Below, piece after piece: positions 52,531-61,336 of a stretch of DNA of 64,000 nucleotides; the first letter of the stretch is position 1; each line of letters opens with the position of its first letter. Position numbers and translations under genes: made by a program. The stretch spans positions 62,001 through 126,000 of the forward strand of contig DAOTWY010000059.1 in the NCBI GenBank assembly GCA_034435635.1, given 5' to 3'. A model generated the notes under the pieces. It had not been told where the DNA came from and did no database searches. It saw only the letters and a list, made by a program, of their open reading frames with translations. The DNA comes from DAOTWY01 sp003696565 (GTDB taxonomy: Bacteria; Chloroflexota; Anaerolineae; Aggregatilineales; Phototrophicaceae).

Positions 52531-55500
52531 AGTATTACTTGCACCCTCTGGTGCGGGTAAAACTGCATACGTTCTGGAGCGATTAAACCAAGTTCTTGAT
52601 GAAAAACATTTCGCGCGAATTTGGGTGTTGTTAGCCACCAAACGCCAAGAGGATGCCTTTCGTGAAAGATTGATTGCTAGTGGGCGGCATGTTGCATTTA
52701 ATGTGGAGTTCTTTAATTTCTATGAACTCTATGAGAGATTATTAAATAAACAAGGCAAGCCACAGCGACAAATTAATGAACTAACCCGCTTACGGTTGAT
52801 ACGAGCCATTATTCATGAGCTTAATTTGCCAATCCACACACCAATTGCTCAAACACAAGGTTTAGCGCGTATCGTTGGTGAATTGATTTATGAACTCAAA
52901 CAAAACCGTATTGAGCCGCATGAATTTGCTCAACGAACACAATCCGCACGTGAGCGAGAAATTGCCAAAATTTACGAACAATATCAGCGAATGTTGCAGG
53001 AATACAACCTTGTTGATAGGGAAGGGCAAGCCTGGTTAGCTGTAAATGCGCTACAAGCAGCCCCATTAGCACGTGATGTTGATCTGCTTATTGTTGATGG
53101 CTTTGACCAATTTAACGCTGTTCAGATTGAGTTGTTGATACAATTAGCAAACCAAGTTCAGCAAACACTGATTACCTTACCAACCGTCCCCCAAAGAGAA
53201 AAAACGATTGGGAGACGCTTCTCCCGTACTCGAAACGCATTAGCCACATTTGATGTAGAGCATCTCCCAGCAAACCATCATAATCAGGTAGATATTCGTA
53301 CATTGATCGATGCAATTTTTAAGCGCGGTCTAGCCCCAAAACCTAATACTGGCGGTGTCCAGTTTATTGAAGCCCCTGATCCTTCAATGGAAGTAGGGGC
53401 AGTGTTGCGTCGGGTAAAACAATTATTGCTTGAGAACATTCCACCTGATGATATATTGATTACGTTGCGTAATTGGGAACGATATTACACATATTTTGTC
53501 CATTTTGGACGTAAATACCAGTTGCCTTTAGCGTTACATTACGGAATGCCCCTCCGCGAAAATCCCGTCATTGTTGCCTTGCTTAATATGATAACACTCC
53601 ATCAAACTGGATTTTTACGACGGGATGTGTTGGATGTGATTAGCTCTCCATATTTTTCCATCCCCGGTTTAGACACAACATTGCTTGAGTGGATTTCCAG
53701 GCAAATGCTTTTGATTGGTGGGCGCGAAGCATGGCTGCACGCAATTAAACAAATAGCTTTCCGCACGACGAATTACGACGATGATGATAATATCCCAAAA
53801 TCATCATCGTTGGATGTTGATCCAGAGCATTTAGACAGATTACATCAACACTTAGCAGTGTTTTTTGATGCAATTACTCCGCCAGAAACAGGTACTATCC
53901 GCGATATGGTGCTGTGGCTGGAAAGGCTGATCGGGCAAGACCCAGATAACGACCCAGATATTGACAACAGCGATTATGTTGAGCAGTCACAAATTGAATA
54001 TACCTTGAATACCATCACACAGGTCAAGGTGAGTGAGCATCAAGTCCCTCAGGATTTAGCCGCATTACATGAACTTAAACGCCTCTTGCGTGATTTAATT
54101 GCTGCTGATGAATTAGTCATGACATTTGGGGCGGAAGATAAAATGATTACTCGTGAGCAATTTATCGATGATTTATTAGCAGCAATTAATGTGACTAACA
54201 TTGAAGCACACCCTAGCCATGCAGGGCGCGTTTTGGTTACTACAACGGCTAACGCACGTGGATTACCCCACAAGCATATCTTTATCCTGGGATTAAGTGA
54301 AGGTCTGTTCCCTGCAACTACTTCAGAAGACCCATTGTTTTTAGATAGTGAGCGTGAGTATCTTCAGTTAACGGCTCGTGCAGATCAAAACGCAGATGAT
54401 AGTGTTTTTTATGAACTCATTTGTCAAGCGTATGAGACATTAACGCTCTCTCGTCCAACCCATCAAGATGGCAAACCCTGGATGCCTAGCAATTTATGGC
54501 GTGCTTCGCTGGCTGTGTTTGATTCACCACAAGTGAACCGTTTGAAATTAGGTCAACCGATTCCGTTAATGGAAACCGCTACTCATGACGAATTGGCGAT
54601 TTTAGCAGCAAGTGGTGACGAAGATGCGCTTGCTTGGTTACAACATAATGGATACTGGTACTGGTTAGAGCACGGGATTGATGTTGAGCTACAACGGCTT
54701 TCTCGTATGCCATATAACCACTATAGTGGGCGTTTACAGTCTGATAGCCTAAAAAATTGGGTAAAACAAACGCTTGGGGCAAGCTATCGCTGGAGTGCTA
54801 GTCAATTAAACGACTTGGGCATTTGTGGATTTCGATTTTTTGCTAAACGTTTGCTTAAATTAGAAACCTTAGAAGAACCTGAAACAGGCATAGATGCTGC
54901 CCAACTTGGTACACTGAACCATAATATTCTGCAAAAAACTTATCAGAAAATCCGTGAACTTGAGCTACAAATTAACCCAGAGAATCAAGAACAAGCCCTG
55001 CAAATTTTGCGAGATGTTGCTTATGCTGAATTAGAACAAGCCCCACAACAACTTGGCTTCCATGAGACAGCATTATGGAAACATGAACGTCAAGTCCTGC
55101 TCCGTAAGTTGGAACAACTTGTTAAACACGATTTTAGTTCAGATAGCCTGATTCATAAACATTTTGGCGGGGATGAGCGAATACCCCATAAACTAGAAGA
55201 ATACTTTTTGTTTGATCTTCCATTGGATGATGAAACAATAACGGTACACGGATACATTGACCGTATTGACCAACTAGGTGATGCTGCAATTGTAATTGAT
55301 TATAAAACTGGTGGGACAAAAATTAACGTTTCTGAATTAGAAATCGGGCGCAATTTTCAGATGATGGTGTATTTGTTAGCTGCTAGGGAGGAGGTTAAGC
55401 CGCCTATAACTGATGTGCGTGGTGGTATGTTCTGGCATATTAGCAATCAACAAGTTAGTGGTGTCATGATGCTCGACGAAAAAGGGCTAAGCCAGATTGA

Positions 55501-55654
55501 ACAGGGTAAAGCCCATTTAAACCGGTATATTGCTGCTGCACGTCAGGGAGACTTTGCTGTTCATGCCACAAAGCTAGAAGAAGGTAAATGCGTTCGTTAT
55601 TGTGAGTTCTATAATCTCTGCCGTAAAAACAACACCAATCCCAACAAAAGCTAA
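52520..55654 (+). CDS. addB: AddB/RexB-like helicase-nuclease subunit
   Basis: 1044 residues from the ATG at 52520. N-terminal Walker A APSGAGKT at 8-15; a UvrD-like helicase fold that, as in AddB, looks inactive as a motor beyond this; and a C-terminal PD-(D/E)xK nuclease module (AIVIDYKTGGTKI). Cysteines at ICGFRFF and at the end, C-x3-C-x5-C in KCVRYCEFYNLC, fit the [4Fe-4S] cluster ligands of AddB (B. subtilis has C-x2-C-x5-C, so spacing differs by one). Partner of the AddA-like gene 36 bases downstream: double-strand-break end resection. Confidence 0.85.
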   Translation: MPGKVLLAPSGAGKTAYVLERLNQVLDEKHFARIWVLLATKRQEDAFRERLIASGRHVAFNVEFFNFYELYERLLNKQGKPQRQINELTRLRLIRAIIHELNLPIHTPIAQTQGLARIVGELIYELKQNRIEPHEFAQRTQSAREREIAKIYEQYQRMLQEYNLVDREGQAWLAVNALQAAPLARDVDLLIVDGFDQFNAVQIELLIQLANQVQQTLITLPTVPQREKTIGRRFSRTRNALATFDVEHLPANHHNQVDIRTLIDAIFKRGLAPKPNTGGVQFIEAPDPSMEVGAVLRRVKQLLLENIPPDDILITLRNWERYYTYFVHFGRKYQLPLALHYGMPLRENPVIVALLNMITLHQTGFLRRDVLDVISSPYFSIPGLDTTLLEWISRQMLLIGGREAWLHAIKQIAFRTTNYDDDDNIPKSSSLDVDPEHLDRLHQHLAVFFDAITPPETGTIRDMVLWLERLIGQDPDNDPDIDNSDYVEQSQIEYTLNTITQVKVSEHQVPQDLAALHELKRLLRDLIAADELVMTFGAEDKMITREQFIDDLLAAINVTNIEAHPSHAGRVLVTTTANARGLPHKHIFILGLSEGLFPATTSEDPLFLDSEREYLQLTARADQNADDSVFYELICQAYETLTLSRPTHQDGKPWMPSNLWRASLAVFDSPQVNRLKLGQPIPLMETATHDELAILAASGDEDALAWLQHNGYWYWLEHGIDVELQRLSRMPYNHYSGRLQSDSLKNWVKQTLGASYRWSASQLNDLGICGFRFFAKRLLKLETLEEPETGIDAAQLGTLNHNILQKTYQKIRELELQINPENQEQALQILRDVAYAELEQAPQQLGFHETALWKHERQVLLRKLEQLVKHDFSSDSLIHKHFGGDERIPHKLEEYFLFDLPLDDETITVHGYIDRIDQLGDAAIVIDYKTGGTKINVSELEIGRNFQMMVYLLAAREEVKPPITDVRGGMFWHISNQQVSGVMMLDEKGLSQIEQGKAHLNRYIAAARQGDFAVHATKLEEGKCVRYCEFYNLCRKNNTNPNKS

Positions 55655-55678
55655 TCCCCTTACATATTTTATCCTTTA

Positions 55679-55690
55679 ACGGAGGTTTTT
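55679..55690 (+). promoter_or_regulatory. Strong Shine-Dalgarno with T tract (addA)
   Basis: ACGGAGG followed by TTTTT and the ATG at 55691. A third example of the GGAGG plus T-run leader seen before EF-G2 and the receiver gene at 35104. Confidence 0.6.
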
Positions 55691-58600
55691 ATGAACCTGA
55701 CTGACCAGCAGCATCAAGCGATTACAGATCATTCTCATAATCTGATCGTCACGGCAGGAGCAGGATCAGGTAAAACTTATGTATTGGTAGAGCGATATTT
55801 ACGGTTGTTAGATGCAAACCCAGATTGGTCACTTAATGCAATTGTGGCGATTACCTTCACTAGGAAAGCCGCTGAGGAAATGCGTGACCGTGTACGCAGA
55901 AGTCTGGAAGAACGGTTAGCTCAAACTGGTGCAGATCGCTGGGCAAACCTGCTTGGTCAAATCGATAGTGCGCGGATTGATACGATTCACGGGTTATGTG
56001 CATCAATTCTACGTACCAATGCGGTATATGCCCAACTTGATCCTGACTTTGAAGTTCTTGATGAGATACAAGCAACTATTTTATTGCAGAATGCTGTTGA
56101 TGTCGTCATGCAATATGAAGTGGTAGCACCGTTGATTTTGGAATATGGTGCAGCCAAGGTGCAAGCGATATTATGCCAACGTGATCTCCTAAATCAACCA
56201 CTGCCCCAGGGTGATTTGTTGGAACAGTGGCAGGAAGATTGGAATAAGCTTGTAGCACATCAAATTGACTGGTTCAAACAACAGGTTAATCAGCTTGATA
56301 TCATTCCTGACCCACCAAAAGACGACAAACTGGGTCTGGTTTGGTTAGACTTTCTGGATTGTTGGCACGCTTTGGGTAATACACCGTTACCAGAGGCATA
56401 TGATGTAGTCTGTCAAATTGCGGGAATGAAGATTGGCAATGTTGGCAGTAAAAATGCCTGGGGAAGTTCAGAGCTTGTTCAAGAGGCGCGCCAAACTTTG
56501 ATGAATATTCGTGTGGCTGCCAAGCAAGTAGTTGAATTAGTTGGGGATCACATTAATGAGGTTGATGCGCGCGCTGCTGAATTGTTATTATTATGGGGCG
56601 AGGCGATTGCACAGGTAAAAACGCAATATCAAGCAATTAAAGGGCATCGGCTAGATTTTGATGATTTAGAACAGCGAACTTGTGAGGTATTACGTCAACC
56701 GGAAGTTCAAGCGCGTTACCGTGGTGCTGAATTTAAGCATTTGTTGGTAGATGAATTTCAAGATACTAACGCTTATCAGTGGCAAATTGTGAAGTTCTTG
56801 GCTGATCTAAATCAACCTGGAACGATGTTTGTTGTCGGGGATGAAAAACAAAGTATTTATGCCTTTCGTGGGGCAGATGTCAGCGTGTTTGGAGATGTTC
56901 AGGCTGAAATCTTACGGCATGGTGGGCAGGCTTTACAACTTTCTAAATCTTTCCGTACCCATCAACCACTCATTGACTGTTTTAACGACTTATTTAATAA
57001 ACTATTGGTGCGTGATGAAACAAGTCCAGTCCAGGCATATCAGGTGACGCTAGGTGAACCAATGGTGGCGCATCGTCCATACCCACCGGATGATTCGCCA
57101 TGTGTAGAGATGATCCTAATACCTGATGAGGGTGATAAAGCCCATAACAAAGAACAACGTCACCAGTGGGAAGCATATGAAATTGCCCAACGAATTCATG
57201 AGCTTGTGCGCACCGAGCAGCCTGTTTTTGATAAAACCACACAGACAACTCGCCCTATGCGTTATGATGATGTGGCAATTTTGTTTCGCGCTTTAACCAA
57301 TGTTAATGTGTATGAGGATATTTTTAAAGCGACTGACTTGCCTTTTGTTACCGTTGCTGGGCGAGGATATTATGATCGTCAAGAAGTGCAGGATTTACTA
57401 AATCTGCTTAAGGCAGTTTATAATCCGGCAGATACTTTGGCTTTAGCTTGTGTGTTGCGCTCTCCCATGTTTGGTTTGAGCGATGATGCCTTATTAGCCT
57501 TACGACTAGAAATCCCTTCTTTATGGCAGGCGATTCAAAACCCGCCTGATTTACTCTCCGATGACGAACAGTCAATCATTAACCGAGCTTACCAATGTTT
57601 ACAAAATTTACGTGCAGTGGCTGGGCGGGTGACTATTGCTGAACTCCTTCAGCTTGCATTAAGTGAGACTGGATATTTAGCAATATTAACCGCGTTACCC
57701 GATGGCGCGCGCCGACGGGGCAATGTAGAAAAATTGCTAGAAAAAGCCCACAATTCAGGTAAAATCACACTTGGGGCTTTTACACAATATCTAATGGATT
57801 TGACGGATATTGAAGCGCGTGAGGGCGAAGCGGCTATCGACACGGTTGGCTCTGTAACGCTAATGACGATCCATGCAAGTAAGGGGTTGGAATTTCCGGT
57901 GGTTGTGTTGGCAGATGCTTCTAGGAGACCCCATAATCCCGATAGTGGCATGGTCATTTACGCTGAACAATTAGGATGTAAGGTATATGACTATGAATCA
58001 TCTGGGTTTGTTGAGCCTTATGTATATCGTCAGATAAAGTATTTGAACCAACTGAAAGAAGAAGCGGAAAACTTACGCTTGTTATATGTCGCTTTGACGC
58101 GCACACAGGATAAGCTCATCATCAGTGGGCAAGTCAAACTGAAAAATGATATATGTAAAGCTGATGGTTGGTTAGGGCAGTTGATTGATTTATGGGAGCT
58201 ACAAACAATACAGCAGTCAACGTGTATTTCATATTCCTGGGGAGAACTTGGCGTTTATCTTCCCACTGATTATCCTGATATAGATATCACTCAACAACAA
58301 ACACGCTCCTCAAAATTAAGCAACAAACAAGTCGTTCCAACTTTGCCATTACTCAAAAATTTATCGATTCAGCGAGTTATTCAGGCAAGGCATTTAACTG
58401 CATCACATATTGCAGATTTAGGCAGTTATGCAGCAACAACACCGCCAGAGCGGGAATTTTATCGAAGTCGCTTTCGTCAGAGAGTGTTATACGATGCTCC
58501 CACCAGGGTTGAGTCAATCCAACAGCCAAGCAACGTTCCAGCATCTAAAATTGGTAATATTGTGCATAAGGCACTGCGTTATGGACATGTACCAGGGCTT

Positions 58601-59101
58601 GACTTGTCTGATGATGACTTGCGCCATGTGCTAAAAGCCTATGCTTGGCAACTTGGGATTACACAAGATTATGATATTTCTGATGCAGTGCAAAAAAGCA
58701 TGAGATTACTGTATGAATATGCTGATAGTGATCTGTTCCGCCAAATGCAAAAAGCAACGCAGATATATCGTGAATTACCATTTGTTTATCAACATGCAGG
58801 TGTCATTATTCATGGCGTGATTGATGCGCTTTATCAGCAAGAAGATCAAACTTGGGTTGTAGTAGATTATAAAACCAGTATGGTTAAAGCTGGTGAAACG
58901 TATGCTAATCATGCACGTCGTTATCATTTACAAATTGGTATCTATGCGGAAGCAGTGACAAGTCAATTAGGCGGTATTGTGCCAAAAACAGTTATTCACT
59001 ATATCCGTAAGGCTTACACTATAGAAATATCAGAAGCAGATTGGCGCAATGCTCTTAAAATAAATTTGTGGGATCGTGTATCAGATGTGATAAAGGATTA
59101 A
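55691..59101 (+). CDS. addA: AddA/RexA-type UvrD helicase-nuclease
   Basis: 1136 residues. SF1 helicase motifs: Walker A TAGAGSGKTYVLVERYL (22-29), motif Ia ITFTRKAAEEM, motif II HLLVDEFQDTNAYQW, motif III VVGDEKQSIYAFRGADV, motif IV-VI VTLMTIHASKGLEFPVV and LLYVALTRTQDKLIISG. The C-terminal nuclease has the Asp/Lys of VVVDYKTSMVKAG. Together with AddB it forms the RecBCD-like complex that unwinds and resects broken DNA. The preceding gene ends 36 bases upstream and no promoter is seen between. Confidence 0.93.
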   Translation: MNLTDQQHQAITDHSHNLIVTAGAGSGKTYVLVERYLRLLDANPDWSLNAIVAITFTRKAAEEMRDRVRRSLEERLAQTGADRWANLLGQIDSARIDTIHGLCASILRTNAVYAQLDPDFEVLDEIQATILLQNAVDVVMQYEVVAPLILEYGAAKVQAILCQRDLLNQPLPQGDLLEQWQEDWNKLVAHQIDWFKQQVNQLDIIPDPPKDDKLGLVWLDFLDCWHALGNTPLPEAYDVVCQIAGMKIGNVGSKNAWGSSELVQEARQTLMNIRVAAKQVVELVGDHINEVDARAAELLLLWGEAIAQVKTQYQAIKGHRLDFDDLEQRTCEVLRQPEVQARYRGAEFKHLLVDEFQDTNAYQWQIVKFLADLNQPGTMFVVGDEKQSIYAFRGADVSVFGDVQAEILRHGGQALQLSKSFRTHQPLIDCFNDLFNKLLVRDETSPVQAYQVTLGEPMVAHRPYPPDDSPCVEMILIPDEGDKAHNKEQRHQWEAYEIAQRIHELVRTEQPVFDKTTQTTRPMRYDDVAILFRALTNVNVYEDIFKATDLPFVTVAGRGYYDRQEVQDLLNLLKAVYNPADTLALACVLRSPMFGLSDDALLALRLEIPSLWQAIQNPPDLLSDDEQSIINRAYQCLQNLRAVAGRVTIAELLQLALSETGYLAILTALPDGARRRGNVEKLLEKAHNSGKITLGAFTQYLMDLTDIEAREGEAAIDTVGSVTLMTIHASKGLEFPVVVLADASRRPHNPDSGMVIYAEQLGCKVYDYESSGFVEPYVYRQIKYLNQLKEEAENLRLLYVALTRTQDKLIISGQVKLKNDICKADGWLGQLIDLWELQTIQQSTCISYSWGELGVYLPTDYPDIDITQQQTRSSKLSNKQVVPTLPLLKNLSIQRVIQARHLTASHIADLGSYAATTPPEREFYRSRFRQRVLYDAPTRVESIQQPSNVPASKIGNIVHKALRYGHVPGLDLSDDDLRHVLKAYAWQLGITQDYDISDAVQKSMRLLYEYADSDLFRQMQKATQIYRELPFVYQHAGVIIHGVIDALYQQEDQTWVVVDYKTSMVKAGETYANHARRYHLQIGIYAEAVTSQLGGIVPKTVIHYIRKAYTIEISEADWRNALKINLWDRVSDVIKD

Positions 59102-59103
59102 GT

Positions 59104-60084
59104 ATGATGCAGCGGATTGTTGGGCAATTACCCCCATGGATGCATCCAGAACATCCTGTTCTGCGATATTTACTAGAAAATCGGCGTAGTGTGGATACAG
59201 CACGCGGGCGATGGACACGGGCGTTATTTATTATCTTGTTAGGGGGGATGTTGCTACTCATTGGCTACATCAATGCGAGCAATTTGTTTGAACAAAATCC
59301 CTTGGATTTGCCAATAAGCGAGATGCTATTTGAAATGCTGTTTTTACCCACATTTATTTTACAAGTGGGGTTGCAGTTAACGGTGCTGCTGGTGACGATG
59401 AATGCCATTGGAGAAGAAAAGCGTCGTCAGGTATGGGATAGTTTACGTACAACAACTGACGGGGCGGCATTAGCCTTACGGACACGATGGGTGGCGGCTG
59501 TTTTTTACCGGATGCGTGGGGCTATGATAATTTTGCTTCTGGTACGCGCGATCTTGATAGGTGGCTTGTTATATGACCTGACAGCTTTTGAAGGCGAATA
59601 TCTTAAATATCTAACCGGGGGCATTATACCGGATACACCATTATTTTTAGAGGTCGTGTTATTGGCATTTACAATGACATCTAGCCTGCTGCTGCCGATT
59701 ACCTCTCTTGGGGTTGATGCTGCCGTTGGTTTGTTAATCTCGACTTTTGTTCAGCAACGAACGTATGTGGTGTTGAGTCAAATTCTTTTAGTTGCGATCC
59801 GAGTCGCATTTGTTGGCGGGTTATTATTTGGCGTGGAGCAGTTTCGTGCTGGTGTGTTGGATTCACCAAATGCTTTATTGTGGGTGTTGCTATTTGTTTT
59901 TGCAGTTATGGGGGATTGGGGTCTGAGTTTTCTTTTTATGGGGTTTTATGGGCAACAAGTATGGGTATATGTACCCTATAGTATTTTCCTAGGGGCTGCC
60001 ATGTTAGCTTTTGTAATTGCCCAAGCTATTTTAATAGATTTAGTGCTTGCCTGGGCTATCCGACGAGCGGAATTGCAGGAATAG
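59104..60084 (+). CDS. Orphan polytopic membrane protein (ABC-2-permease-like), unknown
   Basis: 326 residues from the ATG at 59104, right after the addA stop. There are about seven to eight membrane helices (first: FIILLGGMLLLIGYI). A cytoplasmic loop NAIGEEKRRQVWDSLRTTTDGAALALRTRWVA resembles the coupling loop of ABC-2 permeases, but no ATPase gene is near. It ends on the same base as the convergent mgsA end begins, so no spacer exists between them. Confidence 0.6.
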   Translation: MMQRIVGQLPPWMHPEHPVLRYLLENRRSVDTARGRWTRALFIILLGGMLLLIGYINASNLFEQNPLDLPISEMLFEMLFLPTFILQVGLQLTVLLVTMNAIGEEKRRQVWDSLRTTTDGAALALRTRWVAAVFYRMRGAMIILLLVRAILIGGLLYDLTAFEGEYLKYLTGGIIPDTPLFLEVVLLAFTMTSSLLLPITSLGVDAAVGLLISTFVQQRTYVVLSQILLVAIRVAFVGGLLFGVEQFRAGVLDSPNALLWVLLFVFAVMGDWGLSFLFMGFYGQQVWVYVPYSIFLGAAMLAFVIAQAILIDLVLAWAIRRAELQE

Positions 60085-60459
60085 TTATAGTGCTTTTTCT
60101 GAAATAATATATTCCGCGGTTGCCGGGTTGGTTGCTAATGGCACATTATGTGCATTGCAAATCCGCAATAGGCTTTGAATATCGGGGTCATGTGGATGCT
60201 TACCCAGCGGGTCAACAAAAAAGAATACTGCTGCAATTTGCCCCTCTGCCACACGCGCAGCAATTTGAGCATCCCCACCAATAGGTCCTGATAACATACG
60301 TTCAACCGTTAACCCGCATTTTTCCTGTAAAAGTTCACCTGTTGTGCTGGTAGCGACCAGGTTATACCGTTGTAAAACGCTGATCTGTTGTAACGCAAAT
60401 GCGACCATTTCTGCTTTTTTGCCATCATGTGCAATGAGTGCAAGGGTTTTTTCTGGCAT
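60085..60459 (-). CDS. mgsA: Methylglyoxal synthase
   Basis: Converts dihydroxyacetone phosphate to methylglyoxal, a bypass of lower glycolysis. 124 residues from the ATG at 60459 (GGAG seven bases upstream); in-frame ATGs further up lack a Shine-Dalgarno and are rejected. Visible: LALIAHDGKKAEMV (start region), the catalytic Asp in SGPIGGDAQIAARVAEG, and FFVDPLGKHPHDPDIQSLLRIC. Usual length about 125-150. The stop of the convergent membrane protein directly abuts its stop. Confidence 0.9.
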   Translation of the reverse strand: MPEKTLALIAHDGKKAEMVAFALQQISVLQRYNLVATSTTGELLQEKCGLTVERMLSGPIGGDAQIAARVAEGQIAAVFFFVDPLGKHPHDPDIQSLLRICNAHNVPLATNPATAEYIISEKAL

Positions 60460-60545
60460 TGGATTCTCCATATCTATCAATGATTCATAATTGCCATAAG
60501 CATACCGCATCAGCGGCATTTCGACGAATGATGTAGAATCAATTT

Positions 60546-61322
60546 ATGCGCAGATTATTGTTATTTATAATCGGTATCGTGTTGGTAGGCGGATTAGTCT
60601 ATTTAGTTGGAAATCTCGGTAGTCATCAGCCATCTGTGCGATTAATCAAAACGGCATTACCAACATTTAATCCGCAACCAATTTATGAAACATATTATCT
60701 GCTTGATCCAACAGTGTTGAATCAATTAGATATTCGGCTTAATCCCCAGGCATTCAATTTGCAACCTGTTGGGGTCTATTTGCCGCGTATGGGCAACTCA
60801 CAATTTGACTTAACACAACCCACTGCCATCCCAACGCCCTTACCATATCCTACAGGAGCACCCTTACCCATTCCATATTCCGCTGATAATCTACCCCCAA
60901 CTGTAAATAATGCTGATCGAATTATCCCATATAACGCGACGACGGACTGCGCTCCGTCTGGTAATCCAGTTGATGGGGTATTGACGCAACGGTTTCATGC
61001 TCGGCATAGTGGGATCGATATTGGTACCCCATTAGGTACACCGGTTTTAGCCACGCACAGCGGGGAAGTGACGTTTGCGGGTTGGAGTGATGTCGGATAT
61101 GGTTATCTGGTCATTGTAGAGAGTGGCGTGTTTATCACGTATTATGCGCATAATACGTCATTTAATGTATCTGAGGGGCAGTTGATTGGTAGGGGAAGTA
61201 TTATTGCCTGGAGTGGTAGTACAGGGAACAGTACCGGTCCACATGTGCATTATGAAGTGCGTATCAATAATATTCCTGTTGACCCATTGACGTTTGAAAG
61301 TCGTGGTTTTACAACTTGCTAA
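60546..61322 (+). CDS. M23-family (LytM) peptidoglycan endopeptidase
   Basis: 258 residues. One N-terminal membrane helix or signal anchor (about 3-22, LLLFIIGIVLVGGLVYLVG), a Pro-rich linker (TAIPTPLPYPTGAPLPIPYS), then the M23 domain with the zinc ligands HSGIDIGTPLG (H-x3-D), GYLVIVESGVFITYYAHN and GPHVHYEVR (HxH). Cuts cell-wall peptide cross-links or serves as an inactive activator; the metal ligands look intact, so it is likely active. It lies 14 bases upstream of the kinase gene. Confidence 0.88.
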   Translation: MRRLLLFIIGIVLVGGLVYLVGNLGSHQPSVRLIKTALPTFNPQPIYETYYLLDPTVLNQLDIRLNPQAFNLQPVGVYLPRMGNSQFDLTQPTAIPTPLPYPTGAPLPIPYSADNLPPTVNNADRIIPYNATTDCAPSGNPVDGVLTQRFHARHSGIDIGTPLGTPVLATHSGEVTFAGWSDVGYGYLVIVESGVFITYYAHNTSFNVSEGQLIGRGSIIAWSGSTGNSTGPHVHYEVRINNIPVDPLTFESRGFTTC

Positions 61323-61336
61323 TTAGGGATAATGCT

